Of a stretch of 49,007 bases of DNA, positions 33,378 to 41,408 are shown piece after piece. The notes beneath the pieces were generated by a model, which did no database searches, had not been told where the DNA came from, and was given only the letters and a program-made list of their open reading frames with translations. This DNA comes from Candidatus Handelsmanbacteria bacterium (GTDB lineage: Bacteria; Latescibacterota; UBA2968; UBA8231): the NCBI GenBank assembly GCA_016867395.1, contig VGJS01000030.1:1-49007 (forward strand), in the 5' to 3' direction. Positions within the stretch are counted from its first letter, which is position 1, and every line of letters begins with the position of its first letter. A program made the position numbers and the translations under genes.

Positions 33378-34031
33378 TCAGCTGGCAGTTCGGGTGGGGG
33401 CGGGGAAATGGGGCCAGCGGGCGATGAGGAGGCGCCATATTTCGCCGGCAACCTCCTCTGGAGGCTGATCACCATCCACGGCGGCCCCGTGCGGGTCCTC
33501 GTGGGCCAACTTCTCGTATCCACGGGCAACCCGGTCCTGGAAGTTGTCCCCGGCCAATTCCAGGCGATCCGGGTGCTGTTCCCGCTGCTGCCTCCGGCGC
33601 ATTGCCACCTCTCTGGGGACGCGGAGGTAGAGGGTGAGATCCGGCTTGCAGTAGTCTGCGGCGATAGCTGTCACCTGGGCAATGAGTCGGAGATTTAGCC
33701 CGCGGCCATATCCCTGATAGGCCCAAGTGGAGGCGGTGAATCGGTCGCAGACCACATGGATTCCCTGGGCTAGGGCCGGCCGTATCTTCTCATTCACGTG
33801 TTGGGCCCGGCTCGCCGCATAGAGTAAAAGCTCCGCCAGATCGGTTATCTCCGCTTGGTTGGGGTCTAAAATCAAAGCTCTGATGGCCTCTGCGAGCGGG
33901 GTTCCCCCTGGCTCCCGTGTCCTGATCGACGGATGCCCCAGGGCGGTTATACTTTGGGCCAGTAGCTGGCACTGGGTGGTGGTCCCAGCGCCATCGATGC
34001 CTTCGAGAACAATGAACAATCCTCTCGACAA
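33378..34031 (-). CDS. tmk: Thymidylate kinase, atypical Walker A
   Basis: This 217-residue protein follows the Tmk pattern: MSRGLFIVLEGIDGAGTTTQ, the DRx-like motif CDRFTASTWAYQGYGRGL, LREPGGTPLAEAIRAL-type loop (read RTREPGGTPLAEAIR) and YLRVPREVAMRR with a lid region RQQREQHPDRLE. It should convert dTMP to dTDP. The Walker A lysine is replaced: residue 17 is Thr (GAGTTTQ instead of GAGKTTQ/GKSTQ), confirmed by three ACC codons. Other residues look functional, so it may use another basic residue. It lies between pgsA-like and ctpA genes on the same strand. Confidence 0.92.
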   Translation of the reverse strand: MSRGLFIVLEGIDGAGTTTQCQLLAQSITALGHPSIRTREPGGTPLAEAIRALILDPNQAEITDLAELLLYAASRAQHVNEKIRPALAQGIHVVCDRFTASTWAYQGYGRGLNLRLIAQVTAIAADYCKPDLTLYLRVPREVAMRRRQQREQHPDRLELAGDNFQDRVARGYEKLAHEDPHGAAVDGDQPPEEVAGEIWRLLIARWPHFPAPTRTAS

Positions 34032-34084
34032 TGGGCTACCCGGAGGTGGCGAGGTGGCGGGAGCCGTGCGGTTGCGCGGGTGGG

Positions 34085-34717
34085 CTATGGCTGAATCGGT
34101 GCAGGTGGCGGCGCGGTTGGCGCAGTGGTTTTCAACTTGTTCCGGATATGCGCCAAGCGTTCAATCACGGTAAAATTAGTGGTTACCGCCAGAACTACCA
34201 GGACCAGGAGCAGCCCCTCATGCCCGTAGAGCCCGCCGAGCGCCAGGGCAACCAATCGCTCAGGCCGCTGCATAAAGCCCACCTTGCAGTCCTCGCCCAA
34301 GCCCTCGGCCCGGGCACGCACGTAGCTGACCATCAGCGAGCCTGATAGGGCGAAGAAGAGGACTGCCGAGGAGAGCCATTCGGCCTTCCCCACTAAATAC
34401 GCCCCGATGCCGAAATAGAGAAAGATCTCCGAGTAGCGATCGGTTGTGGAGTCCAGCAAAGCGCCAAATTTTGTTTCGCTTCTCCCCTCGCGGGCCACCT
34501 GTCCGTCGAGGATATCGCATACCCCGGCCAACAGCATGATCCCTGCCCCCAATTTCAGGTGGCCCTTGGCAAAAGCCGCTGTTGCAAAAAGGTTGGTTAT
34601 CAGCCCTAGCAACGTAAGCCAGTCCGGGCGAAACCCTAACCTGATGAAAAACCTCGCTATGGGGCGCAGTATGGCGTTCACCCAAAGCTTTAGGTATTTG
34701 TCCAGCACTTCGCGCAC
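34085..34717 (-). CDS. CDP-alcohol phosphatidyltransferase family protein
   Basis: This 210-residue membrane enzyme has the family signature DG-x2-AR-x8-G-x3-D-x3-D, read as LDGQVAREGRSETKFGALLD followed by STTDRYSE. Predicted spans flank this catalytic loop. The later motif KVGFMQRPERLVALALGG resembles members that transfer to inositol-phosphate, as well as general members in deltaproteobacteria. The alcohol substrate (glycerol-3-phosphate, inositol-phosphate or other) cannot be decided from sequence. The C-terminal Pro/Ala tail is low complexity. It lies 53 bp before tmk. Confidence 0.88.
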   Translation of the reverse strand: MREVLDKYLKLWVNAILRPIARFFIRLGFRPDWLTLLGLITNLFATAAFAKGHLKLGAGIMLLAGVCDILDGQVAREGRSETKFGALLDSTTDRYSEIFLYFGIGAYLVGKAEWLSSAVLFFALSGSLMVSYVRARAEGLGEDCKVGFMQRPERLVALALGGLYGHEGLLLVLVVLAVTTNFTVIERLAHIRNKLKTTAPTAPPPAPIQP

Positions 34718-34787
34718 CCTCTCTGATAAGGCTGGGAAATTATCTTTAATATACTGACTTTAGCGCGTCTAGCAAGTTCTGGGCTAG

Positions 34788-34923
34788 TTATGCACATTCC
34801 TTGCTCGGTTTTCCACATTTCTTCCCGGTATATCTGTAGGCTATAATTGGGCTAACTCTCGTTTTTTCAATGACAACATTTGCACCCCGCCGTATTGTTC
34901 TTTTCCACACCCACTGTGAATAA
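34788..34923. promoter_or_regulatory. Cluster of four near-consensus DnaA boxes beside rsmG
   Basis: Each site has one mismatch to TTATCCACA: TTATGCACA (34788-34796), TTTTCCACA (34809-34817), TTTTCCACA (34901-34909) and, on the other strand, TTATTCACA (34915-34923). They lie in the 220-bp gap between rsmG and the phosphatidyltransferase gene, with AT-rich stretches between them. This could be a DnaA titration site, a regulatory site or part of a bipartite origin. Confidence 0.55.
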
Positions 34924-34938
34924 CTCCAGTGGAGTTCT

Positions 34939-35598
34939 CTATCTTACCAGTCCATACCACAGGATACGCCCAGGCAACCGGCTTTGTTTGCGGAGAAGAA
35001 CCCCGGCTCCGGAACCAATCCCCTTGCCAGAGTCTAGGGTAGCGATCACCACCCCGTGCGGTTTCACCACAGACGCCACAGTTTGCCATAATCCAACCAG
35101 ACTACTTGCCGCCCGCGTCACCACTACATCGGCTAGAGCTTCTTGGGTTCGGGGAAGCTCTTCGATGCGGCAATGCCAGATTTCGATCTTTTTGAGGCCG
35201 ATCGACCGCACCACCTCTCGGAGAAAATTCGCCCGCTTTCTTCTCGCCTCAATCAGGATGAAATGGCTTTCCTTGAACATGATCTTTAGGGGAATACCGG
35301 GGAGGCCGGCTCCAGAGCCAAAGTCCACTATCACCCGGTTCGGCACCGTGCGGAGAAGCGGACCCATATTCAATGCCGGCAATACATGGCGCTCTGCTAT
35401 CTTATCGCGGTCGGCTAGCGAGATCAGGTTGATCATCGCCGACGCTTTGTGCAGCAGTTGGCAATAGACTTTCAAGTCTCTAACCTCCTCGCTGCCCAAA
35501 GACCCCCCATCCCCTTTTAGCCACTCGGCTACACCCGCCATCCCCTCACCCGGTGCAACCTCGGCATCCGTTTTTGTTTCACGTGAAACACTCTCCAT
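34939..35598 (-). CDS. rsmG: 16S rRNA (guanine527-N7)-methyltransferase
   Basis: This 219-residue GidB-family protein has NLISLADRDKIAERHVLPAL, SAM motif I IVDFGSGAGLPGIPLKIMF and the motif region LREVVRSIGLKKIEIWHCRI, with VVTRAASSL. It methylates G527 of 16S rRNA. The start codon region (codons 4-8) contains a perfect parS sequence. The N-terminal 25 residues before the family core are non-conserved. It lies downstream of mnmE; mnmG, which often sits between them, is absent. Confidence 0.95.
   Translation of the reverse strand: MESVSRETKTDAEVAPGEGMAGVAEWLKGDGGSLGSEEVRDLKVYCQLLHKASAMINLISLADRDKIAERHVLPALNMGPLLRTVPNRVIVDFGSGAGLPGIPLKIMFKESHFILIEARRKRANFLREVVRSIGLKKIEIWHCRIEELPRTQEALADVVVTRAASSLVGLWQTVASVVKPHGVVIATLDSGKGIGSGAGVLLRKQSRLPGRILWYGLVR
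35575..35590. promoter_or_regulatory. parS centromere site (perfect consensus)
   Basis: TGTTTCACGTGAAACA is identical to the widely conserved bacterial chromosomal parS sequence bound by ParB. It sits within codons 3-8 of rsmG, about 5.5 kb from the origin. parS sites near oriC are the norm in chromosomes with ParABS. Confidence 0.93.
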
Positions 35599-35621
35599 TT
35601 TTCAGTCAGTATCCCTGACCC

Positions 35622-35637
35622 CGTTCCACGTGAAACA
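35622..35637. promoter_or_regulatory. Second parS-like site
   Basis: CGTTCCACGTGAAACA differs from the consensus by two bases in one half-site. It lies 31 bp from the perfect site, in the mnmE-rsmG gap. The second half is fully conserved, so ParB binding is likely. Confidence 0.75.
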
Positions 35638-35655
35638 CACATAAGAGCATTCCGC

Positions 35656-37041
35656 TCATTTGCCGATGCAAAACTCCGAAAAGATGATGTTCAACGCTTC
35701 CTCGCTGAACTTCGCCCCAAGTAACAGGTCAATCTCATTCAGGGCTAGCCGTAGGTCTTCGGCAACGCATTCCGCAAGCGGGATTTCCTGCTGAAGTTGG
35801 GTATCAGCCAGCCCAAGATGGTGTTGAACCCGCATCAGGCTTTGGAGGTGGCGTTGTCGAGTAACTCCAATCTCCGGCCTTTCCTGGGAAAGGACTTGTC
35901 GGCACCGAAGAAACTCCAAAACCTGGGCAAGTCCCTCACCGGTCAGTGCGGACAGCCGGACCGTATGAAAAAGAAGATTCTCGGGAAGAGAGAGGTGGCT
36001 GGGAAGGTCAGCCTTGTTCAAGACCAATAAGCAGCGATCCGGTTTAGCTCGGGCCAACAGGGCCTCGAAGCCTGGTTCCCAGGGGTGGGAGATATCGAGC
36101 ACAAGTAAAACGAGGTCTGCCTGCTCAAACGCCGACAACGCTCGTTCCACCCCCTCTAGCTCAACTGGATCATCCGCAGACCGGATCCCCGCCGTATCTA
36201 TGAGTCGGCAGATCTGCCCCCCTAAATATAGACGTGCTTCGATGAGGTCGCGCGTCGTACCGGGAAGGGGGGAAACAATAGCCCGGGATTCGCTCAGAAG
36301 CAAATTAAAAATCGAGGACTTCCCCACATTGGGAGGGCCAATGATCGCCACCCCTGCCCCCTCCTTCCGCCGCAAATAGGTTGAAAAGGTGCCAGTTAGC
36401 GCGCTACACTGCTCGATGGCGGACCCAAGGGTCGGGCGCAGCGCGGGTGCGGCGAGGACCACATCATCCGGAAAATCGAGCAGCGCTCCTACCTGGGCCA
36501 AGACCTTGGAAATATGTTGCCCTATGGAGCGGATGCGGGAGGATAGTTGCCCCTTGAGCAACCCGTACGCCTGGTCAAGGGAGAACTGTCCCGCGGCATT
36601 GATCAGGTCGGCCACAGCCTCGGCCTGCACCAGATCCATCTTGCCGTTCAGAAACGCGCGCCGGGTGAATTCCCCGGGCTCGGCAAGCACCGCCCCATAA
36701 TCTAATGCAGCCCGCACCAACGCCTCCAAAACCATCACGCTCCCGTGGGCAGAGATCTCGGCTACATCCTCCCCAGTAAAGGAGTTGGGACATCTGAAAA
36801 TCCAGGCCAGACCCTGATCAATCTCCTCTCCATGCCGGCCGAGAACCGCGCCGACAAGCACCCGGCGGGGCTCCTCGCCGAGAATCAGGCCAGAGAAAGG
36901 TCTGAAGAGGCGTTGGGCGACGTGAACGGCATGCGGCCCGCTAAGACGGACAATCCCGACGCCTGCAGGAGCCGCGGCGGTGCAGATGGCGGTAATCGTG
37001 GTGGGGAAGCGGTGCTGAGTTGCAGGGGGTTCTATTGACAT
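35656..37041 (-). CDS. mnmE: tRNA modification GTPase MnmE
   Basis: This 461-residue protein has an N-terminal folate-binding domain (TTITAICTAAAPAGVGIVRL, then EPGEFTRRAFLNGKMDL). The G domain has G1 GPPNVGKSSIFNLL, G2/G3 regions PGTTRDLIEARL and LIDTAGIRSADDPVE, and NKAD as G4. It ends in the diagnostic FSEFCIGK with its catalytic Cys. It works with MnmG to modify U34 of tRNAs. mnmG is not adjacent here. It follows yidC by 16 bases. Confidence 0.97.
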   Translation of the reverse strand: MSIEPPATQHRFPTTITAICTAAAPAGVGIVRLSGPHAVHVAQRLFRPFSGLILGEEPRRVLVGAVLGRHGEEIDQGLAWIFRCPNSFTGEDVAEISAHGSVMVLEALVRAALDYGAVLAEPGEFTRRAFLNGKMDLVQAEAVADLINAAGQFSLDQAYGLLKGQLSSRIRSIGQHISKVLAQVGALLDFPDDVVLAAPALRPTLGSAIEQCSALTGTFSTYLRRKEGAGVAIIGPPNVGKSSIFNLLLSESRAIVSPLPGTTRDLIEARLYLGGQICRLIDTAGIRSADDPVELEGVERALSAFEQADLVLLVLDISHPWEPGFEALLARAKPDRCLLVLNKADLPSHLSLPENLLFHTVRLSALTGEGLAQVLEFLRCRQVLSQERPEIGVTRQRHLQSLMRVQHHLGLADTQLQQEIPLAECVAEDLRLALNEIDLLLGAKFSEEALNIIFSEFCIGK

Positions 37042-37057
37042 CGAAAGTCAGGAGCAG

Positions 37058-38713
37058 CTACTTCCGCAACCTCTCCGTAAGCCACTGTTGGGCGATGGAC
37101 AACACGTTAAAAACCGTCCAGTAAAGGACTAGGCCCGAGGACAGGGTCCAAAAGATGAAGATCATCATCACGGGCATCAAGTAGACCAGCACCGCCTGCT
37201 TGGGGTCTTTCATGGTCATTTTTGACTGAAAAAACATCGAAACCGCCATGAGTAGCGGCAACACATGGATGCCAAGTCCCCCGAGTATCACCTCATCAGG
37301 CAGGGAAAGGTCCTGAATCCATAGCATGAAGGGGGCCTGCCGTAATTCAATAGTATTGGAAAATACATTGTAGAGGGCGAAGAAAATCGGCATCTGCAGG
37401 AGCATGGGCAGACAGCCGCCCAGCGGGTTGATCCCCTCTTCCTGGTAGAGCTTCATGGTCTCGCGGCTGAGGCGCTGAGGGTCGTTTTTGTACTTTTCCC
37501 GCAGAGCCAGGAGTTTGGGCTGGACCATCTGCATCTTGTTGGCCGACTCGAAGGATTTCTGAGTCAGCGGATAAACCAGAATCTTGATCCCCAGGGCGAA
37601 AAGCACGATCACCCACCCGTAATTGGGAATCACACCGTATGCGGCAACGAAAACGACCATAAGCAAAGCGCTGATCTCGCGGATGACTGGCCAGCCCAGG
37701 TCCATCGCCCTTTCGAGTTCTCGGCCGTAGCCGCTAAGCTCCTCGTAGTCCAGCGGGCCGATATAGAGCAGGTTCTTCCAGACCGTTCCCGAGGACAGGG
37801 AGATGCCAAGGCGATAGGCGTAATTGGGAACCGAGAGGCCTGAGTGGTCAGCGCGGAGGGAGGCCCGGAAGTAGCCTTCTTCCAAGGGGGCAAGGGCGCT
37901 GATGAAGTACTTGTTGCGGACCCCCACCAGTTTGACCTGTCCCTTGTCCTCCCACTGCTGCCGGTTCTCATCAGCAGCAATTGCCAGGTGGCTGAGATCC
38001 TCATTAATGAAAGCGAGGGCCTTCATGCTCGAAAGATCGGTCTCTTCGCTCCTCTCCGTCCGGCCAATGCCACCATCCCACCCTAAAAAGGCGCCTGGGT
38101 CCTGCCCGAACCCCCCGAGCCGGACCTCGGTGGTGATCCCATATCGTTCGGCATCGAACTGAAATACCTTCTCCACCCACCGCTCCCCCCCAGGCAGTCT
38201 GGCGGAGAAGCGAAGATCTCCCTTCTCGCCTTCCTGAAGCATTAACCCCTCGCGGTTTGGGACAAACTCTAAACCGGAGAGATCGATGGCCTGATCCCCA
38301 AGGGTAAGTTCCAGGGTGAAGCCGCGTCCCCCCGCGGGGAGTAATTCCGCAGTCCGTGGTGCGGCCCGGTGTTCAGAAGAGGATATTTTGAATTGAGGTA
38401 ACTTAGCCGAGGTGAGAACTCCACCCAGGGTCGAAAAGGTGAGTTGGTGGAGGGGGGTTGATACCACTACATCCCTGGGAACAAAGATACGGGCGGAGTC
38501 TTCAACTCCCAGCATAGCACCGGGTAGGGGTAAAGATGGTTGGGCGACTGCTGCAGGACCAGCAGTAGAGCGGGGGGCCGTTTCTTGGGAAGTGTCTGGA
38601 CGAGAGGTGGGAGTCGGGGAGGACGACACCCCAAGCCACTCGAGGTAGTAGGGCATCAGGACGATGATCGCCCCGATAATCACAAACGCGACAATAGTCC
38701 GTTTTTCATCCAT
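37058..38713 (-). CDS. yidC: Membrane protein insertase YidC
   Basis: This 551-residue Gram-negative-type YidC starts with an anchor (RTIVAFVIIGAIIVLMPYYL). A large periplasmic beta domain (about 60-330) follows. The five-span insertase core has NYGWVIVLFALGIKILVYPL with the conserved Arg/Lys-bearing groove region, KMQMVQPKLLALREKYKNDP, and GGCLPMLLQMPIFFALYNVF. It inserts membrane proteins alone or with Sec. The large periplasmic domain supports a diderm host. Its place between yidD and mnmE is conserved. Confidence 0.97.
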   Translation of the reverse strand: MDEKRTIVAFVIIGAIIVLMPYYLEWLGVSSSPTPTSRPDTSQETAPRSTAGPAAVAQPSLPLPGAMLGVEDSARIFVPRDVVVSTPLHQLTFSTLGGVLTSAKLPQFKISSSEHRAAPRTAELLPAGGRGFTLELTLGDQAIDLSGLEFVPNREGLMLQEGEKGDLRFSARLPGGERWVEKVFQFDAERYGITTEVRLGGFGQDPGAFLGWDGGIGRTERSEETDLSSMKALAFINEDLSHLAIAADENRQQWEDKGQVKLVGVRNKYFISALAPLEEGYFRASLRADHSGLSVPNYAYRLGISLSSGTVWKNLLYIGPLDYEELSGYGRELERAMDLGWPVIREISALLMVVFVAAYGVIPNYGWVIVLFALGIKILVYPLTQKSFESANKMQMVQPKLLALREKYKNDPQRLSRETMKLYQEEGINPLGGCLPMLLQMPIFFALYNVFSNTIELRQAPFMLWIQDLSLPDEVILGGLGIHVLPLLMAVSMFFQSKMTMKDPKQAVLVYLMPVMMIFIFWTLSSGLVLYWTVFNVLSIAQQWLTERLRK

Positions 38714-38752
38714 AGATGCACCTTCTGCTAAGCAGAAACAGCCGCACGCACA

Positions 38753-38959
38753 TTAAAGCGGGTCATGCCCGGCGCCCCCCCAGGGGTGGCACCGGAGTAC
38801 TCGGCGAAACGCCAACCACCCCCCGCGGAGCAGTCCGAAGCGCCGCAGGGCCTCAATTGCGTATTGCGAACAGGTGGGATGGAAGCGACAACTGGAAGGC
38901 AGGAAAGGTGATAACAAAATGCGGTACGCTTCGATGAGCAGGATGGCGAGGTTTCTCAT
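38753..38959 (-). CDS. yidD: Membrane protein insertion efficiency factor YidD
   Basis: This 68-residue protein shows LLIEAYRILLSPFLPSSCRF, HPTCSQYAIEALRRFGLLRG and HPWGGAGHDPL. The Cys pair and the HPWGxxGxDP end are diagnostic. It overlaps rnpA by 4 bases and precedes yidC. It assists YidC-dependent insertion at the inner membrane. Confidence 0.96.
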   Translation of the reverse strand: MRNLAILLIEAYRILLSPFLPSSCRFHPTCSQYAIEALRRFGLLRGGWLAFRRVLRCHPWGGAGHDPL

Positions 38960-39231
38960 CGCCCGAGACCGCCGTTGAGCAATTGCAAAAGCGCCCCTAA
39001 TTCATCCCTGAGCAGTGGGTAAGGACGGTGAAGGGCCGAGGGCTGGGGAAAGATCACCACACTGGCGGGGGCAAACTCCAATTCACGGAAAATGGAGCGC
39101 AGGCGGCGCTTCAGGCGATTGCGGTCCACCGCACACCCCAGGCTCCGTCTAACCACTAAGACCGAGGCCTGTTCGCCAGGACGACCGGCGCGGACCCAGA
39201 GGTTCTGGCCCTTCAACCAGCCAGAAGCCAC
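38956..39231 (-). CDS. rnpA: Ribonuclease P protein component, short form
   Basis: This 91-residue protein has the RNase P signature AVDRNRLKRRLRSIFRELEF and the strand SVLVVRRSLG. It binds the RNA subunit that trims tRNA 5' leaders. The usual family length is about 110-125. Here an in-frame TAA directly precedes GTG 39231, so the N-terminal ~25 residues with the RLxxxxEFxxVxxxG helix cannot be encoded in this frame. It starts 7 bases after the rpmH stop and overlaps yidD. Confidence 0.9.
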   Translation of the reverse strand: MASGWLKGQNLWVRAGRPGEQASVLVVRRSLGCAVDRNRLKRRLRSIFRELEFAPASVVIFPQPSALHRPYPLLRDELGALLQLLNGGLGR

Positions 39232-39238
39232 TTACATC

Positions 39239-39373
39239 TCACACACAGAGCCGTTTCCGGCCGCGGCGGCGGCGGCGGGAAAGCACGGCCCTCCCTCCCG
39301 GCGACTGCATGCGCTGGCGGAACCCGTGGGTATTGCGCCGCTTTCTATTGCTGGGCTGATAGGTCCTCTTCAT
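39239..39373 (-). CDS. rpmH: 50S ribosomal protein L34
   Basis: This 44-residue protein begins [20 protein letters not shown] and continues [20 protein letters not shown], the invariant L34 sequence. The ATG at 39373 follows a weak ribosome binding site. It starts the minus-strand cluster rpmH-rnpA-yidD-yidC-mnmE-rsmG. Confidence 0.98.
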   Translation of the reverse strand: MKRTYQPSNRKRRNTHGFRQRMQSPGGRAVLSRRRRRGRKRLCV

Positions 39374-39427
39374 ACAAAAACCGCTCCCTTGCATCGATTC
39401 AAATACCATACTATGCGAACTTGGAAA

Positions 39428-39454
39428 CCTATAGACAGAAGCCGAAAAAGTCAA
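39428..39454 (-). promoter_or_regulatory. Possible promoter of the rpmH cluster
   Basis: On the minus strand TTGACT (39449-39454) and TATAGG (39428-39433) are separated by 15 bases, shorter than ideal. The site is about 55 bases before rpmH, the expected place. The 190-bp rpmH-dnaA gap should also hold the dnaA promoter, which I could not place. Confidence 0.45.
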
Positions 39455-39562
39455 ATATCGGTTTCAAGAACCACTCTGCACTTGACGACAAGCCCGGGGC
39501 ATAATAGCTTACAACCTCTAATCGGACATCGCCGCAAAACCTCTCCCAGAAAACAGGTCCAG

Positions 39563-40981
39563 ATGGGCCAGGATCCCAAAGAACTGTGGGCTCATTGCCT
39601 TTTGAGCATCGAAAGACAGATCCGCCCGCAGAGCTTCAGCACTTGGTTCCGGCCTACCAAGGCAAAACACTTTGATGGGGAAACGCTGGATCTTGAGGTT
39701 CCCAGCGCGATCATCTCCGATTGGATTGAGACCAACTATCTCTCCCTGATCAAGCAGGCTGTCAGGGAAGAGGTCGGAAGTGAGCCCAAGATCCGATTCA
39801 CCATTGCTGCACAGGACCAGGCCGCCCCACCTACACCCGGAGCCGCCAGCACCACCACCGGAAATACCTCTACCCCCAGGGCAGAGTCTACCGAGGTGCA
39901 CCCGGCGCTGGCAGACACCGACGGGTGGTCCTCGAGCCTCCTCTTCACCCCGCTGAACGAGCGTTATATCTTCGATACCTTTGTGATCGGAGAGGGGAAC
40001 AGGTTCTCCCACGCCGCCGCTCAAGCCGTCGCCAAGTCCCCGGGCAAAACCCAGTTCAACCCACTGGTGATATATGGGGGGGTGGGGTTGGGCAAAACCC
40101 ATCTGCTCCAGGCAATCGGCCACTACGCCCTGGCGCGAAAAACCGCTGAGCGGGTGGCCTACGTGCCTTCTGAGAAGTTCATGAGCAATTTCATCGAAGC
40201 CATCAAAACCCGTAGCACCGCGGAGTTCCAGCGACTTTACCGCAGCGCCGACATCCTCCTGATCGACGATATTCAGTTTCTCCTGAAAGGCGAACATACT
40301 CAGAATGAGTTTTTTCATACCTTCAATGCCCTCCACCAGAACGGCAAGCAGATCGCCATGACCTGCGACAGCCCCCCTGGGGAGTTGGAGGGGTTGGAGG
40401 AGCGGTTGATCTCGCGGTTCACGTGGGGGTTGGTAACAAGTATAGAACCCCCTGACCTGGAAACCCGCATCGCCATTCTCCACCAGAAGGCCGAGATCAG
40501 CGGTATCGCCCTTCCCGATGATGTCGCCTCCGTTCTGGGCAATTTCATCAGTTCCAATATCCGGGAGCTGGAGGGTGCTTTAAACCACCTGATGGCATAC
40601 TGCGCCGTCCACCACGTGGAGTTGAGTGTGGAGGTCTGCCGCAAGATCATCCAGGAACGCCTGCCCGTGCGATCTTCCCATCTCGGGATAGAGGCGATAC
40701 AGCAGGCCATCGCCGATCATTTTGGCATCGCCCCCGAACTTCTGATCGGCAAGACCCGCAAGCAGGAAATCGCCCTGGCCCGCCAGGTGGCGATGTACCT
40801 GGCGAAGCGGCTTACCCAGAATCCCCTCAAGGTGATCGGGCTACACTTTGGCAACCGGGACCACACTACGGTGATCCACGCGGTGCAGACTATCGAGAAG
40901 AAGTGCCTTCAGGATGCCAACCTGGCCAACCTGGTCGAGATCCTTTCTGCTTCCATCCAGCAGCGGCAGGGGGCGCTGTAG
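39563..40981 (+). CDS. dnaA: Chromosomal replication initiator DnaA
   Basis: This 472-residue protein has domain I (LWAHCLLSIERQIRPQSFST), a linker rich in Pro/Thr/Ala (about 80-125), and the AAA+ domain III. Walker A is YGGVGLGKTHLLQAIG and Walker B is ILLIDDIQFLLKGE. Domain IV has the DNA-binding signature GNRDHTTVIHAVQTI. The ATG at 39563 gives the normal N-terminus; the frame is open long before it without similarity. It binds DnaA boxes in the following intergenic region to start replication. Confidence 0.97.
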   Translation: MGQDPKELWAHCLLSIERQIRPQSFSTWFRPTKAKHFDGETLDLEVPSAIISDWIETNYLSLIKQAVREEVGSEPKIRFTIAAQDQAAPPTPGAASTTTGNTSTPRAESTEVHPALADTDGWSSSLLFTPLNERYIFDTFVIGEGNRFSHAAAQAVAKSPGKTQFNPLVIYGGVGLGKTHLLQAIGHYALARKTAERVAYVPSEKFMSNFIEAIKTRSTAEFQRLYRSADILLIDDIQFLLKGEHTQNEFFHTFNALHQNGKQIAMTCDSPPGELEGLEERLISRFTWGLVTSIEPPDLETRIAILHQKAEISGIALPDDVASVLGNFISSNIRELEGALNHLMAYCAVHHVELSVEVCRKIIQERLPVRSSHLGIEAIQQAIADHFGIAPELLIGKTRKQEIALARQVAMYLAKRLTQNPLKVIGLHFGNRDHTTVIHAVQTIEKKCLQDANLANLVEILSASIQQRQGAL

Positions 40982-41408
40982 GCCAGAAAGCAAAGAAGTT
41001 GTCCACACTCTCCGGCTGTACCTATGTGTAGTTCCTAACGAACCGCCCTGTTACGCACTGCCGTGTTGATATCCCGCGTTATCCACAGAGCCCTCCCCAT
41101 GCCTGCTCCCTCATCCTGAACTTTTTAAGCCGCTTTTTTACAATTGTTTAAGCTAAACGTTCCCCTGTTTGTATTATAATTATCCACATTTTCACAGCCA
41201 TTACTGCATCTACTAAAAAGTACATATAAACTATATACACATCATTGTTGTAATATGAGTCTAGTGGTGTGGGAAATTACCTTACAGATTAAGATTCCCC
41301 TCGCGCCTTTCTGCAGCTATTGCCTCCATAGTACATCTATGGTATCATATATATATATTTAAACTGTGAGGCCGAAGGCCCTCCAAAACTACTCAGACCC
41401 CGCATGAT
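40982..41408. other. Replication origin region (oriC) between dnaA and dnaN
   Basis: This 427-bp gene-free region holds perfect DnaA boxes TTATCCACA at 41079-41087 and 41180-41188, and a one-mismatch box TTGTCCACA at 40999-41007. From about 41120 on it is strikingly AT-rich (for example ATATATATATTTAAA near 41350), which fits a DNA unwinding element next to the boxes. The dnaA-dnaN location is the commonest bacterial origin site, and genes diverge around it. Confidence 0.88.

Noticed and set aside
34841..35089. Minus-strand 82-codon ORF overlapping the end of rsmG
   Set aside because: It mostly shadows rsmG in another frame and its tail covers the DnaA-box cluster; no family resemblance.
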